DNA from: Pseudomonadota bacterium
Lineage (GTDB): Bacteria; Pseudomonadota; Alphaproteobacteria; Acetobacterales; Acetobacteraceae
DNA: 10,165 nt
Direction: 5' to 3'
Assembly: GCA_021845835.1 (NCBI GenBank)
Contig: JAJZVE010000118.1
Location: 1-10,165, forward strand
A program made the translations under genes and the position numbers. Each line of letters opens with the position of its first letter. Position 1 is the stretch's first letter. Of the stretch, positions 1 through 10,092 are shown one piece after another. Under the pieces are notes generated by a model. It searched no databases. It had not been told where the DNA came from and saw only the letters and a program-made list of their open reading frames with translations.

Positions 1-1126
<1,126 letters not shown>

Positions 1127-1145
1127 CAGCGCCCGCGCCGCGGTC

Positions 1146-1844
1146 ATGGCGATCCTTTCGCGCGGGTGGCGCGCCGGCCTGCTCGGCCGCGCTTACCGCA
1201 AGCTGCTGCACTCGTTCTACGCCAACGACCTGGCGATCGACCTGCGGCTGGCTGCCAAGCGAGAGGCGGTGCGCTATATCCGCGCCCATATGGCGGACGC
1301 GGTGATGCGCCGCGACCGGTTCGAACTGCTGCGCTTCGCGCTGGCGCGGGCGCCGCAGGACGGGCTGGTGCTGGAATTCGGCGTCGAGAAGGGCGCGTCC
1401 GTCTCCTGCCTCGCCGGCGCGACGCCCCGTGTGGTGCATGGCTTCGATTCGTTTCGCGGCCTGCCGGAGGACTGGACCGGCACCGGCGAGGCGCGCGGGG
1501 CGTTCGACCTGAAGGGCAAGCTGCCCAAGGTGCCGGGCAACGTGCGGCTGCATGTCGGCTGGTTCGACGCGACGCTGCCGCGCTTCCTGGCCGAGCAGGA
1601 GGGGCCGGTGGCGCTGCTGCACATCGACTGCGACATCTACGCCTCGACGCGCACCGTGCTCGACCTGCTGGCGCCGCGCATCGTGCCGGGCACGGTGATC
1701 GTGTTCGACGAGTATTTCAACTACCACGGCTGGCGGCAGCACGAGTACCGTGCGTTTCAGGAGTTCCTCGCGGCGAGCGGCCAGCGCTACCGCTATCTCG
1801 GCTTCGCCGCCGAAAAAGGCCATGTCGCGGTGACGATCGCATGA
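1146..1844 (+). CDS. TylF/MycF-like class I SAM-dependent methyltransferase
   Basis: The 232-residue product has a Rossmann-type methyltransferase fold. SAM motif I is LEFGVEKGAS (residues 76-85), followed by HGFDSFRGLPEDW (98-110), which is typical of the TylF/macrocin O-methyltransferase group. LLHIDCDIYAST (158-167) and VIVFDEYFNY (184-193) carry the acidic residues D161, D163, D188 and E189 expected to bind a divalent metal in this group. Family members methylate sugar or small-molecule hydroxyls in antibiotic and surface-glycan pathways. No glycosyltransferase or biosynthetic cluster is visible here, so the substrate is unknown. There is no signal peptide, so it is probably cytosolic. 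The ATG at 1146 has no good Shine-Dalgarno sequence. With only 19 bases after the acs stop, translation may depend on reinitiation. Its stop overlaps the cdh start in an ATGA, indicating co-transcription. The fold is confident; the reaction is inferred only at family level. Confidence 0.88.
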   Translation: MAILSRGWRAGLLGRAYRKLLHSFYANDLAIDLRLAAKREAVRYIRAHMADAVMRRDRFELLRFALARAPQDGLVLEFGVEKGASVSCLAGATPRVVHGFDSFRGLPEDWTGTGEARGAFDLKGKLPKVPGNVRLHVGWFDATLPRFLAEQEGPVALLHIDCDIYASTRTVLDLLAPRIVPGTVIVFDEYFNYHGWRQHEYRAFQEFLAASGQRYRYLGFAAEKGHVAVTIA

Positions 1845-2590
1845 GCGTGCCGGTCCGCCTGTTCCTTCTCCTCGCCGCGCTGCTGCTGGCGACGCCGGCG
1901 CGGGCACGCGCGGACAGCGACGCGCTGTGGCGCATCGTGCATGGCCAGTGCGTGCCCGACCAGCTTCAGCACGCCGACCCGGCGCCGTGCGCGCAGGTGG
2001 CGCTGGCGGACGGCTGGGCGGTGCTGAAGGACCGGCGCGGGGTGGCGCAGTTCCTGCTGATCCCGACCGCGCGTGTCACCGGCATCGAGGACCCGGCAAT
2101 CCTGGCCCCCGGCGCGCCGAACTACTTTGCGGCGGCGTGGGCGGAGCGCGGCCGGACGCAGGCGCGGCTGCCGCATCCGGTGCCGCGCGACGCGCTCGCG
2201 CTCGCCATCAACTCGCCATCCGGGCGCAGCCAGAACCAGTTGCACATCCATATCGACTGCCTGCGCGCCGACGTGCGCGCCGCCCTGCGCGCGCATGTGG
2301 CCGTGATCGGTCCGGACTGGGCGCCGCTGCCGGGCGGGCTGCTGGGCCATCCGTATCTCGCCCGCCGCCTCGACGGCGCCGAATTCGGCACGGCCAATCC
2401 GTTCCGCCTGCTGGCGCAATGGCCTGGCGTCGGCGCGGCCGGGCTGCGCCCCTGGACGCTGGTTGTGGCCGGCGCGGCGGACGGGTTCATCCTGCTCGCC
2501 GACCGCGCCGACCCGCGCGCCGGCGACCCCGCCGAGGGCGAGGAAGTGCAGGACCACGACTGCGCGCTGGCGCACGCCCCGGCCGACTGA
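1841..2590 (+). CDS. cdh: CDP-diacylglycerol pyrophosphatase
   Basis: Predicted to hydrolyse CDP-diacylglycerol to CMP and phosphatidic acid, acting at the periplasmic face of the inner membrane. The product is 249 residues, close to the ~250 of E. coli Cdh. Residues 1-24 form a signal peptide or N-terminal anchor: a basic start, the hydrophobic run LFLLLAALLLA, then a possible ARARA cleavage site. The HIT-like active-site motif is SQNQLHIHIDC (130-140), with H135 and H137. Other Cdh hallmarks are PLPGGLLGHPYLARR (162-176) and the C-terminal EEVQDHDC (234-241), which parallels the EEIQDHQC I recall near the end of the E. coli protein. The start is fixed by the ATGA overlap with the methyltransferase stop, implying translational coupling. 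Several cysteines (37, 50, 140, 241) would be compatible with an exported protein. It is the last gene before convergent gshB. Family assignment is strong; physiological role is inferred. Confidence 0.92.
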   Translation: MSVPVRLFLLLAALLLATPARARADSDALWRIVHGQCVPDQLQHADPAPCAQVALADGWAVLKDRRGVAQFLLIPTARVTGIEDPAILAPGAPNYFAAAWAERGRTQARLPHPVPRDALALAINSPSGRSQNQLHIHIDCLRADVRAALRAHVAVIGPDWAPLPGGLLGHPYLARRLDGAEFGTANPFRLLAQWPGVGAAGLRPWTLVVAGAADGFILLADRADPRAGDPAEGEEVQDHDCALAHAPAD

Positions 2591-2743
2591 GCGGCGGAAG
2601 GCTGCCCGTTGTCACGGGCCGGAGCCTTGCATGCGGATCGTGCGGCGCAGCCCTGGCTGCCCGGATGGAAGCGTGGCCGGTAGCGCCGGCGCGAATTTTC
2701 GCGGCATCGAAGGGGGTGCCGGGCGACCTCGCTCCGGCCGTTG
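2591..2743. other. Convergent intergenic spacer rich in inverted repeats
   Basis: These 153 bases separate the plus-strand cdh stop from the minus-strand gshB stop. No gene is evident. Besides the main hairpin (listed separately), it holds GCAGCC-CT-GGCTGC (2647-2660), the palindrome GCGCCGGCGC (2683-2692) and CGCGAA-TT-TTCGCG (2690-2703). None is followed by a thymine run on either strand, so classic intrinsic termination is not shown. The location between convergent genes is where transcription should end. Confidence 0.6.
2598..2628 (+). terminator. Hairpin after cdh, possible terminator without T-tract
   Basis: Two perfect six-base arms stack: AAGGCT (2598-2603) with AGCCTT (2623-2628), and GCCCGT (2604-2609) with ACGGGC (2614-2619), around a TGTC loop. 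A three-base bulge (CGG, 2620-2622) lies on the 3' side. It begins 7 bases after the cdh stop. No U-run follows in either direction, so it may be an mRNA-stabilising 3' structure or a Rho-assisted end rather than a true intrinsic terminator. Confidence 0.4.
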
Positions 2744-3739
2744 CTACGCCGCGATCCGCGCCTCGATCACGTCCCAGATGCGCGCCGCCAGATCGACGCC
2801 GTCGAAGCGCGCGATCTCCTGCAATCCGGTCGGCGAGGTCACGTTGATCTCGGTCAGCCAGTCGCCGATCACGTCGATGCCGACGAAGACCAGGCCCTGG
2901 CGCTGCAGCGTCGGGCCGATCGCGGCGCAGATCTCGCGGTCGCGCGCGGTGAGCGTGCTCTTCTCCGGCCGGCCGCCGACATGCATGTTGCTGCGCGCCT
3001 CGCCCTGCGCCGGCACGCGGTTGATGGCACCCGCCGGCTCGCCGTCGACCAGGATGATGCGCTTGTCGCCGAGGCGCACCGCCGGCTCGTAGCGCTGGAT
3101 CATCAGCGGCTCGCGCGAGCGCGCGAAATGCATCTCCAGCAGCGCGTTCAGGTTCGGATCGTCGTGGCGGATCAGGAACACGCCGGCGCCGCCGTTGCCG
3201 AACAGCGGCTTGACCACGATGTCCTTGTGCGTGGCGCGGAAACCGCGGATCGCGTCGCTGTCCCACGTTACCAGCGTCGGCGGCATCAGCTCGGGGAAAT
3301 GCGTGACCAGCAGCTTCTCCGGCGCATTGCGCACCGCGGCCGGGCTGTTCACCACCAGCGGGCCGCCGATGCCGTCGGGGCGATGCACGTGCTCCAGCAT
3401 GTGCGTCGCCGTGATATAGGCCATGTCGAACGGCGGATCCTGGCGCATCAGGATCACGTCGGTCGTGCCGAGATCGAGCATGACCCGTTCGCCGAAGCGG
3501 AAATGGTCGCCGCGCACGCGCTGCACCGTGACCGGGCGCGCCAGCGCGCGCAGCCGCTGCTCACGCTGCGCGCCCGCCTTCAGCACCCCTTCGGCCAGCG
3601 CCATGTGGCGGACTTCGTAGTGGAACAGCCGATGGCCGCGCGCCTGCGCCGCCAGCATCAGCGCGAAGCTCGAATCGGCGTCGATGTTGATGCTCTCGAT
3701 CGGGTCCATCTGGACCGCGACGGTCAGCGGGCGCGGCAT
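2744..3739 (-). CDS. gshB: Glutathione synthetase
   Basis: ATP-dependent ligase joining gamma-glutamylcysteine and glycine, the second step of glutathione synthesis, in the cytosol. The product is 331 residues against ~316 in E. coli. The N-terminal domain shows [19 protein letters not shown] (11-29) and [11 protein letters not shown] (99-109). The ATP-grasp part shows the lysine and glycine-rich loop [14 protein letters not shown] (175-188), [18 protein letters not shown] (249-266) and the metal/substrate segment [17 protein letters not shown] (293-309). The frame is open far upstream, but ATG 3739 is chosen because AAGGAG sits seven bases before it and homology starts there. It lies 58 bases after the SirB1-like gene, with no obvious separate promoter, suggesting read-through from thiC. 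No gshA is in the window. Identification is secure. Confidence 0.97.
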   Translation of the reverse strand: MPRPLTVAVQMDPIESINIDADSSFALMLAAQARGHRLFHYEVRHMALAEGVLKAGAQREQRLRALARPVTVQRVRGDHFRFGERVMLDLGTTDVILMRQDPPFDMAYITATHMLEHVHRPDGIGGPLVVNSPAAVRNAPEKLLVTHFPELMPPTLVTWDSDAIRGFRATHKDIVVKPLFGNGGAGVFLIRHDDPNLNALLEMHFARSREPLMIQRYEPAVRLGDKRIILVDGEPAGAINRVPAQGEARSNMHVGGRPEKSTLTARDREICAAIGPTLQRQGLVFVGIDVIGDWLTEINVTSPTGLQEIARFDGVDLAARIWDVIEARIAA

Positions 3740-3746
3740 GCGTCGT

Positions 3747-3752
3747 CTCCTT
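3747..3752 (-). promoter_or_regulatory. Ribosome binding site of gshB
   Basis: AAGGAG on the minus strand, seven bases before the ATG at 3739. It decides the gshB start, because the reading frame remains open for another ~400 bases upstream through the neighbouring gene. Confidence 0.85.
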
Positions 3753-3797
3753 CGGCGGCGGGGCGCGGGCGAGGGCTTTGCCGGCCGCTTCTCTCCG

Positions 3798-4619
3798 TCA
3801 GTTCCGCCGCGAACGCAACTCGTCCATGACCGCGTGGGCCTGCGCCGCCGCTGCCGGCACCAGGTCGGCAAACTGGCCGAGGCAGCGCAGCGCCGCGCCG
3901 GTCTGCCCCAGTTCGGCATGCAGCATTGCCGTATCCCACCACAGCGCCGGCTCCAGCGGCGCCATGCGCAGCATGTCCAGCGCCGAGGCCAGGGCCCCCG
4001 CCACGTCGCCGCCCTGGTGGCGGCGCAGCCGGATGTTGTTCTGCAGCCGCAGCAGCACCGCGCGCGCACCCGCCGGTGCCAGCAGGCCGGGGCGCAGCTC
4101 CGCCGCTGCGCCCTCCCGCCGCCGCAACAGTGCGCGCAGCGCCCGCGCATCCAGCATCGTCCCGCCGCCGAACGGGTCGATCACCGTCGCCGCCGGCCCG
4201 CCGGCCAGCGCGACGAGGAAGTGGCCGGGGAAATCGACGCCGTGCGCCTCCCACCCGGCGGCGCGCGCCGCATGCAGCCACAGCACGCCGAGCGCCACCG
4301 GCAGGCCGCGCCGCCGTTCGATCACGCGGATCAGGTTGGCATTGGCCAGCGCGTCATACGTCTCGGTATCGCCGGCATAGCCGAACTGCCCGGCCAGCAG
4401 CCCGGCCAGCGCCGCCGCCTGCGTCGGCCCGTCCTCCGCCGCCACCACGGCGGCGAGCGCCGCCGCCTCGCGCGCGACCGACGACAGATGCGCCTCCGCC
4501 GCCAGCCAGTCGGCCTCCGGCGCGTCGATGCGGGCAAGTTGCAGCGCCGCGCCGGCGATGTCGATCTCCGCGTCCGGCAGCGCGCCGATCGCCTCCAGCG
4601 CGCGGCGAGGATCGCTCAC
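3798..4619 (-). CDS. SirB1-family / transglutaminase-core-like protein with TPR-like C-terminus
   Basis: The 273-residue product has no signal peptide. The central part matches the SirB1/Transglut_core2 pattern: [27 protein letters not shown] (96-122), then [12 protein letters not shown] (127-138) and VIDPFGGG (146-153). H133 and D148 would be the His and Asp of a transglutaminase-like triad. The cysteine position is not obviously filled (RRGLPVAL), as I recall for many SirB1 relatives, so catalysis is doubtful. Residues ~185-265 are helical and tetratricopeptide-like ([19 protein letters not shown]..., [23 protein letters not shown]), suggesting protein binding. The start is GTG at 4619, ten bases after the thiC stop, with AGGG seven bases upstream; the spacing implies translation coupled to thiC. 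E. coli SirB1 lies near prfA/prmC, so this thiC-gshB context differs. The family is confident; biological function is unknown. Confidence 0.85.
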   Translation of the reverse strand: MSDPRRALEAIGALPDAEIDIAGAALQLARIDAPEADWLAAEAHLSSVAREAAALAAVVAAEDGPTQAAALAGLLAGQFGYAGDTETYDALANANLIRVIERRRGLPVALGVLWLHAARAAGWEAHGVDFPGHFLVALAGGPAATVIDPFGGGTMLDARALRALLRRREGAAAELRPGLLAPAGARAVLLRLQNNIRLRRHQGGDVAGALASALDMLRMAPLEPALWWDTAMLHAELGQTGAALRCLGQFADLVPAAAAQAHAVMDELRSRRN

Positions 4620-4629
4620 GCCGCCGCCC

Positions 4630-6626
<1,997 letters not shown>

Positions 6627-6628
6627 GC

Positions 6629-6657
6629 AAGGTGTGCTTCCGGTCGGGCGGTGTCAA
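6629..6657 (-). promoter_or_regulatory. Candidate thiC operon promoter
   Basis: A perfect -35 TTGACA (6657-6652) on the minus strand is followed after 17 bases by a weak -10, CACCTT (6634-6629). Transcription would begin near 6622-6628, at or slightly inside the 5' edge of riboswitch P1. The -35 is convincing in such GC-rich DNA; the -10 matches poorly, so the exact start is uncertain. Confidence 0.4.
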
Positions 6658-6698
6658 CAGGCGCCGCGCCGCCGACGGAAGTGCGCCGGCAGCCGCCG

Positions 6699-6743
6699 CG
6701 GCCGCCGCGGCGGCCGTCGTGCCGCCCGGCAGCCCGGCCGGGC
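6699..6743. repeat. GC palindromes between moaB and thiC
   Basis: A perfect 18-base palindrome of G and C (CGGCCGCCG and its complement, 6699-6716) is followed by a perfect 12-base palindrome GCCCGGCCGGGC (6732-6743). They lie just after the moaB stop (6751) and before the thiC promoter. They could form a 3' hairpin ending the upstream transcript, but no T-run follows on the minus strand, so termination is a guess. Confidence 0.45.
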
Positions 6744-6750
6744 GCCTCGG

Positions 6751-7296
6751 CTACCCCACCGCGCGCCGATGCTCCTCCAGCCGCGGCATCAGCTCCACCA
6801 GGTTGCAGGGACGGTGGCGGTTGTCGAGCTGCCAGACCAGGATGTCGTCCCACGCATCCTTCACCGCGCCGGGACTGCCCGGCAGCGCGAACAGATAGGT
6901 ACCGTGCGCCACGCCGCCCAGCGCGCGCGACTGCATCGTGGACGTGCCGATTTTCTGGTAGCTCAGCATGCGGAACAGCTCGCCGAAGCCTTCGATGCGT
7001 TTCTCCAGCACGCGCTCGAAGGCTTCGGGCGTCACGTCGCGGCCGGTGATGCCGGTGCCGCCGGTGCTGATCACCACGTCGATCTCGGGATCGGCGATCC
7101 AGCCGCGCAGGCGCCGCTCGATCGCGTCGGCGTCGTCGCGCTCGATCGCCCGCGCGGCGACATGGTGCCCGGCTTCGGCGATGCGCGCGGCCAGCGCGTC
7201 GCCCGACGTGTCGTTGTCGGCGGTGCGCGTGTCGGACATCGTCAGCACGGCAATGTTCACGGCGATGAAGCGGCGACTTTCGTCGATGCGCGCCAT
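6751..7296 (-). CDS. moaB: Molybdenum cofactor biosynthesis protein B
   Basis: MoaB/Mog-family protein, 181 residues; family members bind molybdopterin, and Mog-type members adenylylate it before molybdate insertion. Visible motifs are VLTMSDTRTADNDTSGDAL (17-35), the ligand-binding STGGTGITGRD (77-87), EGFGELFRMLSYQKIGTSTMQSR (102-124, read in two parts), LFALPGSPGAVKDAW (135-149) and NRHRPCNLVELMP (159-171). The RMLSYQKIGTS segment and C-terminal HRPCN match MoaB better than MogA. The frame is open much further upstream, but ATG 7296 is chosen because AAGGAG lies seven bases before it and MARIDESR is a typical MoaB N-terminus. The first 40 bases overlap the 3' end of the lytic transglycosylase gene in another frame, so the two are probably translationally coupled. 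No other mo genes are in view. Whether it is a functional Mog-type adenylyltransferase cannot be decided from sequence. Confidence 0.95.
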   Translation of the reverse strand: MARIDESRRFIAVNIAVLTMSDTRTADNDTSGDALAARIAEAGHHVAARAIERDDADAIERRLRGWIADPEIDVVISTGGTGITGRDVTPEAFERVLEKRIEGFGELFRMLSYQKIGTSTMQSRALGGVAHGTYLFALPGSPGAVKDAWDDILVWQLDNRHRPCNLVELMPRLEEHRRAVG

Positions 7297-9116
7297 CCGG
7301 CGTCTCCTTGCTGCGTCTGCCGCGGATGATAGCGCGGCCACAGCCCGGCGGCGAGTTCGTCCAGACTCGGCGCCGGCAGGTGCAGGCGCGCGGCATAAAG
7401 CCATGTGTTGGTCAGCACACGCGGCACATAGGCGCGGGTCTCGTCGAGCGGGATCGCCTCGATGAACAGCAGCGGGTCGCCCAGGTCGCGCACCTGCGGC
7501 GCCCAGCGCGCGAAGCTGCCCAGCCCTGCGTTGTAGCTCGCGATCAGCCGGATCAGGTCGCCGTTCACCGGCTCCTGCCCCGCCAGGAACACGATGTAGC
7601 GCTGGCCGAGGTCGAGGTTGAACGCCGGGTTCGCCAGCAGCTCGGCGCCGCCCGCCAGCGGCCGGCCGAGCATGTCGCGCGCCGTCTCCGGCATGATCTG
7701 CAGAATGCCGAGCGCCCCGGCCGAGGACACCATCGCTGCGTCGAAATTCGATTCGGTGCGCGCCATGCCATAGACCATCGCCGGATCGACGACGAAGCCG
7801 CCGGCCGGGTGCAGCTCCGGCACCGGCACGCGCGCTGCCTGGCGCGGGCGGCCATCGGCAGCGGCCAGCAGATCGGCGAAGGCAGCGGCGGCGTCGGCCA
7901 GCCGCGCCTGCGTGGCGACCAGCATGGCGGCGCGTGCCAGCGGGCGCGCCGCCGCCGCCGCCGGCAGCAGCAGCCGCAGCTCCGCCTCCGCCCGCGCCGC
8001 CTCGCCGACCTGCAGCAGCGCGAAGGCGCGGCGGCCGGGCGCGGTGGCCGCCACTGCCGCAACATCGGCGGTGCCGAGCGTTGCCCATTCCCCCGCGGCG
8101 AGCCGTACCCATTGCGGCAGCCCGAGCCGGCGGCGCGCCAGCAGCGCGTAGAACCCGTGGCCCTGCTCGGCGCCACGACGCAGCCATTGGGAATAGCCCT
8201 CGCCGTCACCCTGCCGCTGCGCCGCACGGCCGGCCCAGTAGGCGCAGGCGGCGCGCTGCTCCGCGGTGCCGACCGGCGCCTGCCAGCCGGCGGCGAACAG
8301 CGCCTCCGCGGTCGCCATCCGGCCCTGCCGCCACGCCGCCAGGCCGGCCGCGTAGCCCGCCACCGCGGCCCGCCCGCTCGGCGGCCCGGCGCCGAGCGCC
8401 AGCGCCTCCTCGTCGCGGCCGAGGGTGAACAGGACGCGCGCCGCCTCGCCGCGCAGCAGCGCCGCATAGTCCGCACGGAGGCCCGCGGTGCGCCGCAGCA
8501 GGTGCAGCACCCCGTCGGCACCGCGCGCCCGCGCCACCGCCTGCACGTCGCGGTCCAGCTCCGGGTTGCGGCGTGGCCCCTGCTCGTCCACGTCGTCCGC
8601 ATCGGCTGTCGCCAGCGGGTCGGGCGGGCGGGCGATCGCCGGCGGCGGCGCCTCGCCGTCCGGCAGCCGGGCCAGCAGCAGCCGGTACACCGCCGGCGCG
8701 TCCGGCAGGTCCGGCCAGCGCGCCAGCCAGTCGCGCAACGCCGCAGCACCCGGCCGCGTCGCCGGGTTCAGGTAGCGGTCCGCCAGCACATGGCCGAACA
8801 TCGCAAGCCCCAGCGGCGACCCGTCCGCCAGCCCGGCCGCCAGCCGCGCCGCCCCTGCCATGTCGCCCGCCGCCTGCAGCCGGAACACGCGCCCCAGCAG
8901 CCGTGCCTCGGCCGCGGGCAGCAGCCGCGGCAGCACTGCCGGCGCGAGTGCGGGGCGCGGCTGCGCCACGGCGACCTCGTCGCGCGAGACGAGAGAAAGC
9001 GGCGGTGCCGTTTGCGCCAAGGCGCCACTTGCGGCCAGCCTGGCCATCGCGAAGGCCCCGGCCAGTACGACCGCGGCGACGGGAAGCCGGGCGAAACAAC
9101 GTCCGATCCCTCGCAT
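7257..9116 (-). CDS. slt: Soluble lytic murein transglycosylase (Slt70-type)
   Basis: Periplasmic enzyme cleaving the MurNAc-GlcNAc bond of peptidoglycan to leave a 1,6-anhydro end, used in wall remodelling and recycling. The 619-residue product, near the usual ~640, starts with a signal peptide: basic MRGIGRCFAR, a hydrophobic core and a possible cleavage after ALA (32-34). Residues ~60-400 are an alanine-rich helical superhelix (for example YWAGRAAQRQGDGEGYSQWLRRGAEQ, split by turns), as in the Slt70 U/L-domains. The C-terminal SLT domain shows YGMARTESNFDAAMVSSAG with catalytic E455, then ALGILQIMPETA, NLDLGQRYIVFLAG, IASYNAG and ETRAYVPRVL. The ATG at 9116 has only a weak GGGG upstream. 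It is 110 bases after the uracil-DNA glycosylase stop and overlaps moaB by 40 bases. Identification is secure. Confidence 0.95.
   Translation of the reverse strand: MRGIGRCFARLPVAAVVLAGAFAMARLAASGALAQTAPPLSLVSRDEVAVAQPRPALAPAVLPRLLPAAEARLLGRVFRLQAAGDMAGAARLAAGLADGSPLGLAMFGHVLADRYLNPATRPGAAALRDWLARWPDLPDAPAVYRLLLARLPDGEAPPPAIARPPDPLATADADDVDEQGPRRNPELDRDVQAVARARGADGVLHLLRRTAGLRADYAALLRGEAARVLFTLGRDEEALALGAGPPSGRAAVAGYAAGLAAWRQGRMATAEALFAAGWQAPVGTAEQRAACAYWAGRAAQRQGDGEGYSQWLRRGAEQGHGFYALLARRRLGLPQWVRLAAGEWATLGTADVAAVAATAPGRRAFALLQVGEAARAEAELRLLLPAAAAARPLARAAMLVATQARLADAAAAFADLLAAADGRPRQAARVPVPELHPAGGFVVDPAMVYGMARTESNFDAAMVSSAGALGILQIMPETARDMLGRPLAGGAELLANPAFNLDLGQRYIVFLAGQEPVNGDLIRLIASYNAGLGSFARWAPQVRDLGDPLLFIEAIPLDETRAYVPRVLTNTWLYAARLHLPAPSLDELAAGLWPRYHPRQTQQGDAGWRASTKVAASSP
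7304..7309 (-). promoter_or_regulatory. Ribosome binding site of moaB inside the slt gene
   Basis: AAGGAG on the minus strand, seven bases before ATG 7296. It lies within the coding sequence of the transglycosylase (around its QQGDAG codons) and decides the moaB start in a frame open far upstream. Confidence 0.8.
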
Positions 9117-9226
9117 TACTGGCCCCTAACCCGGTGTCGGCCTGCAACGCAACAGTCCGGGGTGGGACGAATCTCGATATTGAGACGGTCCGACGGGACG
9201 TCAGCAGGTTAGCGGCTGTTGCCGAA
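9117..9226 (-). promoter_or_regulatory. Leader of slt with weak candidate promoter
   Basis: The 110-base gap between the uracil-DNA glycosylase stop and slt start has no gene. On the minus strand CTGACG (9204-9199) and CAATAT (9182-9177), 16 bases apart, resemble an alphaproteobacterial -35/-10 pair and would start transcription near 9170. Both boxes are imperfect. A small CGGC-AACA-GCCG hairpin just after the glycosylase stop is too short to call a terminator. Confidence 0.3.
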
Positions 9227-10012
9227 TCACACTTGCGTCAGGTTCGCGTCGAGCGACCGGCGCAGCAGGCGCAGATCGGCCCAGGCCTCGCGCTTGGCGC
9301 CCGGGTTGCGCAGCAGGTAAGCGGGATGCAGCATCGGCAGCGCCGGGATCGGCGTGTCGAGGCCGGGAATGGCGGCATCGTGCCAGCGTCCGCGCAGCCG
9401 CGTGATCCCCGCGCTGCCGCCGAGCACCCCGCGCGCCGCCAGCGCGCCGAGCAGCACGAGGCGCTGCGGGCGCACCAGCGCGATGTGGCGCAGCAGGAAC
9501 GGCAGGCAGACCGTCACCTCGCTGTCGGTCGGGTTGCGGTTGCCGGGCGGACGCCACGGGATCAGGTTGGTGATCAGGTAGCCCGAACGATCCAGCCCGA
9601 TGCTGGCCAGCATCCGGTCGAGGAACTGTCCCGAGCGGCCGACGAACGGCTTGCCGGTGCGGTCCTCCTCCTCCCCCGGCCCCTCGCCCACCAGCATCAG
9701 CCCCGCATCCGGGTTGCCATCGGCGAACACCAGGTTGGTCGCGGTGGCGGCGAGCGCGCAGCCGTCGAAGGCGGCCAGCGCCGCGCGCAGCTCCGCGACA
9801 CTGCGCGCCGCCGCGGCAATCTCCTGCGCCCGCCGCACCGGGGCGGGTTGCCCCTGCGGCGCGGCGGGTTGCGCCCGGCGCGCCGCCGGCGCGGGCGCGG
9901 GCGCCGCCGGGATCGGCCGGGGTGCAGCCCGGGTGCGGTCGTGCGGCGCCGCGTCCAGCGCCTCGTCGGCCCCCCACGCGATCTGCAGCCTGAGCAGCGC
10001 CAGCGCGTCCAT
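9227..10012 (-). CDS. Uracil-DNA glycosylase, family-4-like
   Basis: Base-excision repair enzyme expected to remove uracil arising from cytosine deamination. The 261-residue product has an N-terminal [19 protein letters not shown] segment, then a low-complexity Ala/Pro/Arg/Gln linker (about 27-60). The UDG domain follows (~65-261), with [21 protein letters not shown] (108-128, read in parts), [19 protein letters not shown] (147-165) and the second active-site motif LHPAYLL (228-234). Family-4 enzymes use four cysteines for a [4Fe-4S] cluster; here only C85 and C169 align, and the usual KCRPP is PWRPP (W153). ATG 10012 is preferred to an upstream ATG at 10111, whose extra residues look non-coding and would overlap the divergent gene. 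The ribosome site is weak. It is divergent from an ETF-QO-like gene. The superfamily is sure; activity and cluster content are uncertain. Confidence 0.9.
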   Translation of the reverse strand: MDALALLRLQIAWGADEALDAAPHDRTRAAPRPIPAAPAPAPAARRAQPAAPQGQPAPVRRAQEIAAAARSVAELRAALAAFDGCALAATATNLVFADGNPDAGLMLVGEGPGEEEDRTGKPFVGRSGQFLDRMLASIGLDRSGYLITNLIPWRPPGNRNPTDSEVTVCLPFLLRHIALVRPQRLVLLGALAARGVLGGSAGITRLRGRWHDAAIPGLDTPIPALPMLHPAYLLRNPGAKREAWADLRLLRRSLDANLTQV

Positions 10013-10040
10013 GCGGCACGGTTTGCGTCCGCCGCCGGTT

Positions 10041-10069
10041 TTGCGCAACCGCTGCGGCGCCCCTATGAG
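10041..10069 (+). promoter_or_regulatory. Candidate promoter of the right-edge flavoprotein gene
   Basis: TTGCGC (10041-10046) and TATGAG (10064-10069) are separated by exactly 17 bases in the 80-base gap between divergent starts. The -10 matches four of six consensus bases and the -35 three of six. Transcription would begin near 10076, leaving a short leader with AGGGGG at 10081-10086. Confidence 0.4.
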
Positions 10070-10092
10070 TGCGCGAGCGAAGGGGGACGGCG

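Noticed and set aside
2741..3829. A 362-codon plus-strand frame opposite gshB
   Set aside because: Antisense shadow; His/Arg/Asp-rich translation typical of reverse-complemented coding DNA.
3740..4150. N-terminal extension of gshB upstream of ATG 3739
   Set aside because: The extra residues are Arg/Cys-rich, overlap the SirB1-like gene in another frame, and the strong AAGGAG lies right before 3739.
7297..8187. N-terminal extension of moaB into the transglycosylase gene (apparent fusion)
   Set aside because: The extension is an out-of-frame reading of slt; MoaB homology and AAGGAG both place the start at 7296.
7308..9212. A 634-codon open frame on the plus strand opposite slt
   Set aside because: It is antisense to a clearly recognisable transglycosylase, its translation is Arg/Ala/Gln-rich low complexity, and long antisense frames are expected with GC-biased third positions.
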